NCBI GenBank assembly: GCA_016214955.1
Contig: JACRMN010000012.1
Location: forward strand, 673,901-737,900
Length of the DNA stretch: 64,000 bases
DNA from: Deltaproteobacteria bacterium
GTDB taxonomy: Bacteria > Myxococcota > Myxococcia > Myxococcales > Anaeromyxobacteraceae
Direction: 5' to 3'
The notes under the pieces were generated by a model that did no database searches, was not told the DNA's origin, and was given only the letters and a program-made list of their open reading frames with translations. Position numbers and translations under genes: made by a program. Shown piece after piece: positions 54,265 to 62,200 of the stretch. The stretch's first letter is position 1. Each line of letters opens with the position of its first letter.

Positions 54265-54678
54265 ATGAAGCGCCTCGCCCCGCTGCTCCTCCTCGCGCTC
54301 GCCACCCCCGCCTTCGCGGGCCCCGCCGACGACGCCCACAAGCACTTCCAGGCCATCGCCGCCGGAGACCTCGCCGCCCTGTCCTCGGCCTACGCCGAGA
54401 ACGCCCGGCTGGAGTGGGTGGGCGGGCCGCTCGACGGCGCCTACGCGGGCTCGGCCGCCATCCAGGGGGTCTGGGAGAAGTTCGCCAGGGCCCAGGGCCC
54501 GCTCACCGTCGCCGTGGCCAGGGTGGAGGAGTCGGCCAACCCCAAGGGAAGCACCGTCTCCGCCCACGTGATGTTCACCGGCAAGGCGCCGATCAAGGTC
54601 CGCTACGTCCTCACCTACCGCGACGGGAAGATCGCCAGCGAGACCTGGCAGATCGACCCGAAGCTGGCGATCCAGTAG
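54265..54678 (+). CDS. Secreted SnoaL/NTF2-like protein
   Basis: A 137-aa exported protein: signal peptide residues 1-18 (cleaving after AFA), then a small alpha-plus-beta NTF2-like fold (HKHFQAIAAGDLAALSSAYAEN, a typical first helix pair; closing RYVLTYRDGKIASETWQID). Such folds bind small ligands or act as enzymes without a fixed motif, so no function is assigned. A GGAG lies 5 nt before the ATG. It lies 24 nt upstream of the ECF sigma gene and may belong to its operon or regulon. Confidence 0.83.
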   Translation: MKRLAPLLLLALATPAFAGPADDAHKHFQAIAAGDLAALSSAYAENARLEWVGGPLDGAYAGSAAIQGVWEKFARAQGPLTVAVARVEESANPKGSTVSAHVMFTGKAPIKVRYVLTYRDGKIASETWQIDPKLAIQ

Positions 54679-54702
54679 GGCCGCGGGAAGCGCCGGGGCG
54701 CC

Positions 54703-55209
54703 ATGAGCGACCGCGACCGCATCGTCGAGCTGATCCCCCGCCTGCGCCGCTATGCCCGGGCGCTCTCGGGGGGCCGCGGCGAGGCGGACGACCTGGTCCA
54801 GGACACCCTGGCCCGCGCCTTCGACAAGCTGCACCTCTGGCGGCCCGAGCGCGACCTGCGGGTGTGGCTCTTCTCGGTGATGCACAACCTGCACGTGGAC
54901 CAGGGCAGGGCGCGGCGCGCCCGCCCCGAGGTGCCCATGGGCGGCGAGGCGCTCCTCGCGCCCGCGTCCGGCGGCCCCGGCGACGTGCTGGAGCGGCAGC
55001 GCCTCATCCGGGCGCTGGAGTGGCTGCCCGCCCCACAGAAGCAGGTGCTCCTGCTGGTGGCGCTCGAGCAGCTGAGCTACGACGAGGTGGCCCGCGCCCT
55101 GGGGATCCCGGTCGGGACGGTGATGTCCCGCCTCTCCCGTGCGCGCGCCACGCTGCGGGCGCTCCTGGCCGGTGACGGGCGCGCCCCGACGCTCGAGGTG
55201 GTCAGATGA
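54703..55209 (+). CDS. ECF-type RNA polymerase sigma factor
   Basis: A 168-aa sigma70-family group 4 factor. Region 2 contains RYARALSGGRGEADDLVQDTLARAFDKL and VWLFSVMHNLHVDQGR; region 4 contains LPAPQKQVLLLVALEQLSYDEVA and ALGIPVGTVMSRLSRARATLR, the -35-binding helix-turn-helix. The stop overlaps the next gene as ATGA, the common sigma/anti-sigma coupling. The target promoter is not known. Confidence 0.95.
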   Translation: MSDRDRIVELIPRLRRYARALSGGRGEADDLVQDTLARAFDKLHLWRPERDLRVWLFSVMHNLHVDQGRARRARPEVPMGGEALLAPASGGPGDVLERQRLIRALEWLPAPQKQVLLLVALEQLSYDEVARALGIPVGTVMSRLSRARATLRALLAGDGRAPTLEVVR

Positions 55210-55979
55210 CCTCAGGGGACGAAAGCCGGCCCGTGACCGAGGAGGAGCTGCACGCGCACGCGGACGGCCTCCTGCCCGACGGGCGCCGCGCGGCGGTGGA
55301 GCAGTACCTGGCCGCGCATCCGGAGGAGGCGGCGCGGGTCGAGGGGTGGATGAGGATCACCGCCTCGCTCCACGACACCTTCGACGAGGTGCTGGACGAG
55401 CCGGTGCCGGCCCGCCTGTCGGGCCTGCGCCCGCCCTCGCGCCTCTGGCCGCGCCTGGCGGCGGCCGCCGCCCTGCTGCTCGCCGGGCTGGCGGGCTGGT
55501 GGCTGCGCGGCGCCCTCCCCGGCGGCGACGCCTACCGCGAGGCGATGCTTCCGCACCGCGCGGCGGTGGCCCACGCCGTCTACTCCCCGGAGGTGCGCCA
55601 CCCGGTGGAGGTGGGCTCCGACCAGGAGGCCCACCTGGTGGCCTGGCTCTCCAAGCGGCTCGGCACCACGCTGCGCGTGCCGCGGCTCGGCCCGCTGGGC
55701 TACGACCTGCTGGGCGGCCGCCTGCTCCCGGGCGACCGCGGGCCGGTGGCGCAGTTCATGTACGCCGACCCCGCCGGCAAGCGGCTCACGCTCTACGTGG
55801 CCCGCGCCGAGAGCGGCGAGACCGGCACCGCCTTCCGCTTCTCGCAGGAGGGGGCGGTGGGCGTCTTCTACTGGGTGGACCGCAGCATGGGGTACGCGCT
55901 CTCGGCCGAGCTGCCGCGGGCGGAGCTGCTGCGGGTGGCCGATGCCGTCTACGCCCAGATCGAGAAGGTGCCGGGCTAG
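55206..55979 (+). CDS. Transmembrane anti-sigma factor
   Basis: A 257-aa single-pass membrane protein paired with the ECF sigma factor. The N-terminal 60 residues (EEELHAHADGLLPDGRRAAVEQYLAAHPE) have the anti-sigma helical layout but lack the HxxxCxxC zinc motif. One TM helix lies at about residues 83-99 (LAAAAALLLAGLAGWWL), and the extracytoplasmic domain (about 105-257) is probably the sensor. The stop codon shares the bases CTAG with the convergent ferritin-VIT1 gene. Confidence 0.9.
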   Translation: MTSGDESRPVTEEELHAHADGLLPDGRRAAVEQYLAAHPEEAARVEGWMRITASLHDTFDEVLDEPVPARLSGLRPPSRLWPRLAAAAALLLAGLAGWWLRGALPGGDAYREAMLPHRAAVAHAVYSPEVRHPVEVGSDQEAHLVAWLSKRLGTTLRVPRLGPLGYDLLGGRLLPGDRGPVAQFMYADPAGKRLTLYVARAESGETGTAFRFSQEGAVGVFYWVDRSMGYALSAELPRAELLRVADAVYAQIEKVPG

Positions 55980-57094
55980 CTGACGGCCACGCCCAGCAGC
56001 CGGCCCACGCCGTAGGTGATGCCGGCGGCCAGCGCTGCCAGCCCCACCATGCGCAGGGCGGAGCGCAGCGGCGAGACGCCGGAGAGGAAGCCCACCAGCC
56101 CGCCGACGCAGGCCAGCACCGCGAAGGCCAGGCCCGTCGCCAGGCCCACCGCCGCGCGCCCCTGCAGGAAGAGGAAGGGGACCACCGGGACGGTGGCACC
56201 GACCGCGAAGGTGAAGAAGGAGGAGACGGCGGCGCCCATGGGCGAGCCCAGGTCGTCGGGGTCGAGCCCCAGCTCCTCGCGGACCAGGGTGTCGACGGCC
56301 TGCTCCGGGTTCTTCAGGATCTCGGCGGCGGTGCGGGAGGCCTGCTCGGTGGAGAGCCCCTTCTGCTTGAAGATGAGCGCCAGCTCCGCCGCCTCCTCCT
56401 CCGGCGCCTCCATGACCTCGCGCCGCTCCAGCTCCACCTGGCGCGCCAGCAGGTCCCGCTGGCCGGCCACCGAGCTGTACTCGCCCACCGCCATCGAGGA
56501 GGCTCCGGCCAGCAGGCCGGCCAGGCCGGTGACCAGGATGCTGTCGCCCGAGACGCCGGCGCCGGCCACGCCCAGCACCAGCGAGAGGTTGGAGATGAGG
56601 CCGTCGTTGATGCCGAAGATGGCGGCGCGGATGGACCCGGCCCGGCCGGACCGGTGCCAGCGCTCGCGCTCGGCGATGAGCCCGCGGGCCTCGGTGGTGG
56701 TGCCCTTGCCCATGCCCTGGAGCACGGCGCGGTGCTCGTGCTCCTCGGCGGCGATGGCCTCGGCGTCCTTGTCGCCGCCCATGGAGAGGTACTTGTCGGC
56801 GTCCTTGGTCTCGGCGTCGACCACCATGGGCAGCACCGACGCCGTGCCCAGGCGGCGCGCCAGCCAGAGCAGCGCCCGCACCCGGGAGCTGGGCCTGTCG
56901 GGCGGCAGGGCCACCCCCTCCTTCTGCAGGCGGCGCACCCAGATGTCGGCGTGGCGGCGCTCGGCGTCGGCGATCTCGCGGAAGCTCCTCGCCTTGGCGG
57001 CGTCGCGTTCCAGCGTGGCCAGCCCCTCGTAGAGGGCGGCGCCGTCGCGCTCGTCGAGGAGGTTCTGGAGCCAGAGGTCGGTGCGGGGTGCCAT
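55976..57094 (-). CDS. Ferritin-like domain fused to VIT1/CCC1 transporter (MbfA-type)
   Basis: A 372-aa iron (or manganese) membrane transporter. Residues 1-140 form a rubrerythrin/ferritin-like di-iron domain with carboxylate and His ligands in EIADAERRHADIW and AAEEHEHRAVL. The rest is a VIT1/CCC1 domain: FGINDGLISNLSLVLGVAGA, LAGASSMAVGEYSSV and three further TM helices at the C-terminus. MbfA in alphaproteobacteria exports iron; the same is likely here. It has its own -10 box (TAGGCT) 9 nt before the ATG and no Shine-Dalgarno. Confidence 0.9.
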   Translation of the reverse strand: MAPRTDLWLQNLLDERDGAALYEGLATLERDAAKARSFREIADAERRHADIWVRRLQKEGVALPPDRPSSRVRALLWLARRLGTASVLPMVVDAETKDADKYLSMGGDKDAEAIAAEEHEHRAVLQGMGKGTTTEARGLIAERERWHRSGRAGSIRAAIFGINDGLISNLSLVLGVAGAGVSGDSILVTGLAGLLAGASSMAVGEYSSVAGQRDLLARQVELERREVMEAPEEEAAELALIFKQKGLSTEQASRTAAEILKNPEQAVDTLVREELGLDPDDLGSPMGAAVSSFFTFAVGATVPVVPFLFLQGRAAVGLATGLAFAVLACVGGLVGFLSGVSPLRSALRMVGLAALAAGITYGVGRLLGVAVS

Positions 57095-57103
57095 GGGAGC
57101 GGC

Positions 57104-57109
57104 AGCCTA
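57104..57109 (-). promoter_or_regulatory. -10 box TAGGCT of the ferritin-VIT1 gene
   Basis: Minus-strand GTGCTAGGCTGCCGCTCCC then ATG 57094. It is nearly the same string as upstream of hisC (GTGCTAGTCTGCCGCCGCC then ATG). Probable leaderless start. Confidence 0.5.
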
Positions 57110-57135
57110 GCACCCCGCGCGGGCCGCCGCCGCCG

Positions 57136-58074
57136 TCAGTCGGCGCCGCCGGGCCGCCTGATCTCCAGCCAGGCGAGGCAGCCGGTGGCGTCGCGCCAGG
57201 CGCGGGCGCCCATGCGGGCCCGCTGCGAGACCTCGCCGGCCAGGCCGAGGAGCTGGGTCTCGTCGCGGCAGGCCAGCTTCCAGTCCATGAAGGCCTGCAT
57301 CAGCTCGTGGGCCAGGAAGCCGTCCACGAAGTTGGAGATCAGGAGGCGGCCGCCGGGCCGCAGGGTGTGGAGCAGCGCGGCGGTCACGGCGCGGGCCTCG
57401 CCGTCGTCGAGCCGCTCGAAGAGACCGGCGGAGTAGACGAGGTCGAAGCCGCCGAGCTGGAGCTTCCCGGCGGCCACCTCGGCCACGCCGGCGAAGACGG
57501 TCTTCACCTTGGTGGCCGGGCCGAACTCGCGGCTCACCACCCGCAGGTGCTCGCGGTCGCCGTCGAGCGCCACCAGCTCGCCCAGGGTGCCGGAGGTGAC
57601 GGCGCGGGAGAGGCGGGCCTCGCGCAGGTGGCCGCAGCCGGCGGCCATGACCCGCGCGCCGCTCACGCTGGAGGCCACCTCGTCGATGGCCAGGGAGAGG
57701 GTGTTGCGCCGCTGGCGCACCGCCACCGCCGCCGCCGAGCAGCCGGCCGTGTAGGCGAAGACCGCGCGGCCGAGCCGCGAGGTGGTCTGGCGGATGGCCG
57801 AGGGCATCCCGGCGTACATGAAGTCCATCGCCACGGCGTCGCCTGGGTAGCCGCGGGGCCGGGCCCGGGCGCGGTCGGTGAGCGGGTCCTCGCGCAGCAG
57901 GGCGGCGAGCGGGTGCTCCCGGGCGTCGCGCATGAGCTCGTCCCACTCGGCCTCGCCGAGCGAGGTGCGCCTGTCGCGCAGCGCCTGGGAGAGGGCGTGC
58001 ATCGCCTGGATGGCGTTGTCGGGAGCCAGGCTGGCGTGGGCCTGGTCGAGGATGTCTCTGAGGTCGGGAGGCAT
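57136..58074 (-). CDS. SAM-dependent methyltransferase, PhcB-like
   Basis: A 312-aa (from ATG 58074) class I methyltransferase. The segment ARARPRGYPGDAVAMDFMYAG is typical of the PhcB group, which in Ralstonia makes the quorum signal 3-hydroxypalmitate methyl ester. The SAM site follows: VMAAGCGHLREARLS (motif I), VALDGDREHLRVV, FDLVYSAGLFERLDD and LRPGGRLLISNF. Start is uncertain: AAGGAG lies 5 nt before a CTG at 58095, which would add seven residues; ATG 58074 has no good ribosome binding site. Signal synthesis is inference from family only. Confidence 0.82.
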   Translation of the reverse strand: MPPDLRDILDQAHASLAPDNAIQAMHALSQALRDRRTSLGEAEWDELMRDAREHPLAALLREDPLTDRARARPRGYPGDAVAMDFMYAGMPSAIRQTTSRLGRAVFAYTAGCSAAAVAVRQRRNTLSLAIDEVASSVSGARVMAAGCGHLREARLSRAVTSGTLGELVALDGDREHLRVVSREFGPATKVKTVFAGVAEVAAGKLQLGGFDLVYSAGLFERLDDGEARAVTAALLHTLRPGGRLLISNFVDGFLAHELMQAFMDWKLACRDETQLLGLAGEVSQRARMGARAWRDATGCLAWLEIRRPGGAD

Positions 58075-58230
58075 GGTGCCCTGTCTGATGGACAGAGCCG
58101 CTCCTTCGGGCGATGTGACGATCTGCACACCGCGCGGCCAAGGGGCTGATATTGCTGTTGTTTGAGTGGTGCCGGACACGGGGCTCCCGCCGGCCTCCAA
58201 AGGGGGCCGGTGGCCGCGCTGCGCCGGAGT

Positions 58231-58236
58231 TACCTA
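58231..58236 (+). promoter_or_regulatory. -10-like TACCTA before the secreted beta-barrel gene
   Basis: TACCTA is followed by GCCCCC and ATG 58243 (6 nt), with no Shine-Dalgarno. The -10 match is weak at the last position. Confidence 0.3.
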
Positions 58237-58242
58237 GCCCCC

Positions 58243-58761
58243 ATGACCCGAGCGACCGCCGCCCTCGCCGCCCTGCTCCTCGCCACCGCCGCTCGCGCCG
58301 AGGAGCCCAAGAAGGCCACCGCCGCCAGGGCGCAGCTCGAGAAGCTGAAGGCGCTCGCCGGCACCTGGAAGGGCAAGGCCGGCGAGCCGGGCAGCGACAA
58401 GACCTTCGACGCCGTGGTCACCTACCGCGTCACCGGCGCCGGGAGCGCGGTGGTCGAGATCATCGGCCCGGGCACGCCGCACGAGATGGTCACCGTCTAC
58501 CACCTCGACGGCGACGACCTCCTGCTCACGCACTACTGCGCCGCCGGCAACCAGCCCACCATGCGCGCCGTGAAGAGCGACGCCCCGGACGTCCTGGCGT
58601 TCGACTTCCTGCGCGGCAGCAACATGAAGCCCACCGACGTGCACATGCACTCGGCCCGCATCCAGCTCCCCGGGCCCGACAAGGTGATCGGCGACTGGGT
58701 GAGCTGGCAGGACGGCAAGCCCGCCAGCACCATGCGCTTCGACCTGGCGCGCCAGAAGTAG
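58243..58761 (+). CDS. Secreted beta-barrel (lipocalin-like) protein
   Basis: A 172-aa exported protein: signal peptide residues 1-20 (cleaving after ARA), then LEKLKALAGTWKGKAGEPGS, the LAGxWxG opening of small lipocalin-like or DUF1579-type barrels, and a run of beta strands ending ASTMRFDLARQK. No catalytic motif. It is transcribed alone, divergent from the PhcB-like gene and upstream of hisD. Function unknown. Confidence 0.78.
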   Translation: MTRATAALAALLLATAARAEEPKKATAARAQLEKLKALAGTWKGKAGEPGSDKTFDAVVTYRVTGAGSAVVEIIGPGTPHEMVTVYHLDGDDLLLTHYCAAGNQPTMRAVKSDAPDVLAFDFLRGSNMKPTDVHMHSARIQLPGPDKVIGDWVSWQDGKPASTMRFDLARQK

Positions 58762-58801
58762 GGGCCCGGCCGTCGCCCTCGCCCCGGGAGGGGCCGCCTG
58801 C

Positions 58802-58807
58802 TATACA
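58802..58807 (+). promoter_or_regulatory. -10 box TATACA of the hisDBHA operon
   Basis: TATACA lies 30 nt before the GTG at 58838, with GAGGAG (58822-58827) between, so this operon has an ordinary leader and ribosome binding site. No clear -35. Confidence 0.5.
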
Positions 58808-58837
58808 CTCCGGCCTTCCCCGAGGAGCCGGAGCGCC

Positions 58838-60259
58838 GTGAAAGTCCTCAGCACCAAGGATTCCCTGTTCGAGCCGGAGTGGAAGAAGCTCTGCGCCCGC
58901 GGTTCGCGCGACGACGAGGGCCCCATCCTGCTGGTGGTGGGCCGCACGGTGGGCGACGTCCGCGCCCGCGGCGACGCCGCGCTCTTCGAGCTCACCGAGC
59001 GCTTCGACGGCTGGCGCCCGAGGGACGGCGCCGCCATCACCGCCGGCGCGCCCGAGTTCGAGGCCGCCTTCGCCTCGCTGCCGAGGGAGGGCCAGGCGGC
59101 GCTGCGCCTGGCCGCGAAGCGCATCGCCGACTTCCACGAGCGGGAGCGGGACGCCGAGGTGCCGCCGCGCCGCGACCGCCAGGGCTCGACGCTGGGCCAG
59201 GTGACGCGGCCGCTCGGGCGCGTGGGCCTCTACGTCCCCGGCGGCACGGCCCGCTACCCCTCCACCGTGCTCATGACCGCCATCCCGGCCCGCATCGCCG
59301 GAGTGGCCGAGGTCTTCGCCTGCTCGCCGGCCATGAAGCCGGCCGAGGCCGGCGGGGCCGAGGGCGTGGTGGACGCCTGGACCCTGGCGGCCTGCCACGT
59401 GGCCGGCGTGGCCCGTCTCTTCAAGGTGGGCGGGGCGCAGGCGGTGGCTGCGCTCGCCTACGGGACCGCCACCATCCCGGCGGTGGACAAGATCTGCGGC
59501 CCGGGCAACGCCTACGTCACCGCCGCCAAGCGGCTGGTCTTCGGCACCGTGGACATCGACATGCTGGCCGGCCCCACCGAGATCGCCGTGGTGGCGGCTC
59601 CGGAGGCCGATCCGGCCGAGTGCGCCGCCGACCTGCTGGCCCAGGCGGAGCACGACGTGCGGGCGGTGGCGGTGCTCTTCACCCCCTCGGCCCAGCTCGC
59701 CGCGGCGGTGGAGGCCGAGGTGAAGCGGCAGCTCGAGACCCTGCCGCGCCGGGCCATCGCCGAGCGCTCGGTGGAGGACCGCGGCGCGCTCATCGTCACC
59801 CGCGACCTCGCCGAGGCCGTCCGGCTCGCGGACGAGTTCGCCCCCGAGCACCTGGCGCTGCTGGTGCCCGACGCCCAGCGCTGGGTGCCGCGCATCGCCC
59901 GCGCCGGCGCCGTCTTCGCCGGCAGCCACACCCCCGAGGCGGTGGGCGACTACGTCGCCGGCCCCTCCCACGTGCTCCCCACCGCCGGCACGGCCCGCTT
60001 CGCCTCTCCGCTCTCGGTGGCCACCTTCCGGCGCCGCATGAGCGTGGTGGACTTCTCGCCCCGGGCGCTGGCCCAGGTGGCGCCCGCCGTCGAGGCGCTG
60101 GCGGCGGCCGAGGGGCTGGAGGGGCACGCCCGCGCGGTGCGGATGCGCGTGGCCGCGGCCGGCGCGGTGCCGGCGCGGCGCCGGCCGGCGGCGCGGCGGG
60201 TGAAGGCGGCGAAGCCGAAGGCGCGGGCCCGGGCCCGCACCGGGGGGAAGCGGCGATGA
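58838..60259 (+). CDS. hisD: Histidinol dehydrogenase with basic tail
   Basis: A 473-aa zinc enzyme that oxidises histidinol to histidine in the last two pathway steps. The catalytic pair is Glu337-His338 in EFAPEHLAL; zinc ligands lie in LLAQAEHD, the AVGDYVAGPSHVLPT loop (Asp) and GLEGHARAVR (His). HisD is usually about 430 aa; here about 35 extra residues form an Ala/Arg/Lys tail (RRVKAAKPKARARARTGGKRR region). The stop overlaps hisB as ATGA. Confidence 0.96.
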   Translation: MKVLSTKDSLFEPEWKKLCARGSRDDEGPILLVVGRTVGDVRARGDAALFELTERFDGWRPRDGAAITAGAPEFEAAFASLPREGQAALRLAAKRIADFHERERDAEVPPRRDRQGSTLGQVTRPLGRVGLYVPGGTARYPSTVLMTAIPARIAGVAEVFACSPAMKPAEAGGAEGVVDAWTLAACHVAGVARLFKVGGAQAVAALAYGTATIPAVDKICGPGNAYVTAAKRLVFGTVDIDMLAGPTEIAVVAAPEADPAECAADLLAQAEHDVRAVAVLFTPSAQLAAAVEAEVKRQLETLPRRAIAERSVEDRGALIVTRDLAEAVRLADEFAPEHLALLVPDAQRWVPRIARAGAVFAGSHTPEAVGDYVAGPSHVLPTAGTARFASPLSVATFRRRMSVVDFSPRALAQVAPAVEALAAAEGLEGHARAVRMRVAAAGAVPARRRPAARRVKAAKPKARARARTGGKRR

Positions 60260-60855
60260 AGGCGAAGGTCGCGAGGCGGCAGGGGCGCATCGCCCGGAAG
60301 ACGAAGGAGACCGACGTCGCGGTGGCGCTCTCGCTGGGCCCCGGCCCGGCGGCCATCGGTACCGGAGTCCCCTTCTTCGACCACATGCTGGAGCAGCTCT
60401 CGAAGCACGGCGGCATGGCGCTGCGCGTGAGGGCCCGGGGCGACCTCCCGGTCGACGCGCACCACACCGTCGAGGACGTGGGCATCGCCATCGGCGAGGC
60501 GCTGCGCCAGGCGGTGGCCGACAAGACGGGCCTGGCCCGCTACGGCAACGCGGTGGTGCCGCTCGACGAGGCGCTGGTGGAGGCCGTGGTGGACCTCTCG
60601 GGCCGCCCGCACCTCACCTGGAACGCCAGCCTGCCCAGCGGCAAGCGCTTCATCGGCAGCTTCGACGTGGACCTGACCCAGGACTTCTTCCAGGCGCTGG
60701 TGAACCACGCCCGCCTCACGCTCCACGTCAACGTCCGCTACGGCCGCAACCTGCACCACGTGGTCGAGGCCATCTTCAAGGCGGTGGCCCGGGCGCTGCG
60801 CGCCGCCACCGCCGTGGAGGGGACGGCGCTCCCCTCGACGAAGGGCATGCTGTGA
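60256..60855 (+). CDS. hisB: Imidazoleglycerol-phosphate dehydratase
   Basis: A 199-aa monofunctional IGP dehydratase (no histidinol-phosphatase domain). The manganese-binding repeats are DAHHTVEDVGIAIGEAL and LHHVVEAIFKAVARAL, and GTGVPFFDHMLEQLSKHG, SFDVDLTQDFFQALVNHA complete the fold. The start overlaps hisD as ATGA and the stop overlaps hisH as GTGA. Confidence 0.97.
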   Translation: MKAKVARRQGRIARKTKETDVAVALSLGPGPAAIGTGVPFFDHMLEQLSKHGGMALRVRARGDLPVDAHHTVEDVGIAIGEALRQAVADKTGLARYGNAVVPLDEALVEAVVDLSGRPHLTWNASLPSGKRFIGSFDVDLTQDFFQALVNHARLTLHVNVRYGRNLHHVVEAIFKAVARALRAATAVEGTALPSTKGML

Positions 60856-61457
60856 CCGGTCTCGTCGCCCTGGTGGACTACGGCGCCGGCAACCTGCGCT
60901 CGGTGGAGAACGCCCTGCGCGAGGTCGGGGCCGAGGTCGCCGTCACCCGCGACCCGGCGGTGGTGCGCTCCGCCGCCCGGGTGGTGGTGCCGGGGCAGGG
61001 CTCGATGCCGGAGTGCGCCGAGGCGATGCGGAAGAGCGGCGTCGCCGACGCGGTGGTCGAGGCCATCCGCGGCGGCAAGCCGGTGCTGGGCATCTGCGTC
61101 GGGCTGCAGATCCTCTTCGAGCGCGGGGTGGAGGCCGGCGGCGCCCGCGGCCTCGGGGTCCTGCCCGGGACCATCGAGCGGCTGCCCGACACCGTGAAGC
61201 TACCCCACATCGGCTGGAGCCGGGTGCGGGCCACGCCGAGCTGCCCGCCGCTCCTCCGGCCGCTCGACGGCCAGTACCTCTACTTCGCCCACAGCTACGC
61301 GGCCCCCGCCGACGCCCAGGGCGCGGCGCTGCTCTGCGACCACGGCCGCCCCTACTGCGCCGGGCTCTCGGTGGGTAACCTCACCGGCGTGCAGTTCCAC
61401 CCGGAGAAGAGCCAGGCGGTCGGGCTGGCGCTCCTCTCGAGGTTCCTGGCCTCGTGA
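60852..61457 (+). CDS. hisH: Imidazole glycerol phosphate synthase glutaminase subunit HisH
   Basis: A 201-aa class I glutamine amidotransferase that supplies ammonia to HisF. Nucleophile Cys82 in GICVGLQILFE, oxyanion strand VVVPGQGSMPECAEAM and the His-Glu pair in GVQFHPEKSQ are all present. GTG start overlaps hisB by 4 bases and its own stop overlaps hisA. Its partner HisF must be encoded elsewhere. Confidence 0.96.
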   Translation: MTGLVALVDYGAGNLRSVENALREVGAEVAVTRDPAVVRSAARVVVPGQGSMPECAEAMRKSGVADAVVEAIRGGKPVLGICVGLQILFERGVEAGGARGLGVLPGTIERLPDTVKLPHIGWSRVRATPSCPPLLRPLDGQYLYFAHSYAAPADAQGAALLCDHGRPYCAGLSVGNLTGVQFHPEKSQAVGLALLSRFLAS

Positions 61458-62170
61458 TCCTGCTCCCCGCCATCGACCTCATGGGCGGCCGCGTGGTGCG
61501 GCTCGCCAAGGGGGATTTCGAGAGCCAGACGGTCTACTCGTCCGACCCGGCGGCGGTGGCCGCCCGCTTCCGCGACGCCGGCGCCCAGCGGATCCACGTG
61601 GTGGACCTGGACGGCGCCCGCGCCGGCCGGCCGGTGAACGGCGAGGCCATCCGCGCCATCGCCGCCACCGGCGTGCCCTTCGAGGTGGGCGGCGGCCTGC
61701 GGAAGGTCGAGGACGTGGCCGAGGTGCTCTCCTGGGGCGCCGGCTGGGCGGTGCTGGGCACGGCGGCGGTGGAGCGGCTGGAGCTGGTGGCCCAGGCCTG
61801 CAGCCTCTTCCCCGGGCGCGTGGTCTGCGGCATCGACGCCAAGGGGGGCGAGGTGGCGGTGAAGGGCTGGGAGCAGGGCTCGGGCCTCCAGGTGGCCGAG
61901 GTGGCGCGCCGGGTGAAGCGGGTGGGGGTGTCGCTGGTCGAGTACACCGACGTGGCCCGCGACGGCATGTTCACCGGCGTCGACGTCGCCGGGGCCGCCC
62001 GGCTCCAGGCCGACGCCGGGGTGGAGGTGGTGGCCTCGGGCGGCGTGGCCACGCTCGACGACATCCGCGCCTGCCGGCAAGCCGGCCTCCACGGCGTCAT
62101 CGTGGGCAAGGCCCTCTACGAGGGGCGCATCGAGATCGGCGCGGCGCTGGCGGCGGCGCGGGGGGAGTAG
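61454..62170 (+). CDS. hisA: Phosphoribosylformimino-AICAR-phosphate isomerase HisA
   Basis: A 238-aa TIM barrel catalysing the Amadori isomerisation in histidine synthesis. Catalytic Asp residues sit in LLPAIDLMGGRVVRL and in VCGIDAKGG; EVGGGLRKVEDV, EYTDVARDGMFTG and VASGGVATLDDI form the phosphate-binding loops. GTG start overlaps hisH as GTGA. The operon stops here: instead of hisF there is a convergent sensor gene. Confidence 0.97.
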   Translation: MILLPAIDLMGGRVVRLAKGDFESQTVYSSDPAAVAARFRDAGAQRIHVVDLDGARAGRPVNGEAIRAIAATGVPFEVGGGLRKVEDVAEVLSWGAGWAVLGTAAVERLELVAQACSLFPGRVVCGIDAKGGEVAVKGWEQGSGLQVAEVARRVKRVGVSLVEYTDVARDGMFTGVDVAGAARLQADAGVEVVASGGVATLDDIRACRQAGLHGVIVGKALYEGRIEIGAALAAARGE

Positions 62171-62183
62171 GTGCGGGAGGCTC

Positions 62184-62200
62184 GGGCGAGCTCCTCGCCC
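62184..62200. terminator. Convergent terminator hairpin after hisA
   Basis: GGGCGAG-CTC-CTCGCCC, a perfect 7-bp stem with a 3-nt loop, lies 13 nt after the hisA stop and directly against the stop of the convergent sensor gene. No U-tract. Confidence 0.45.
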
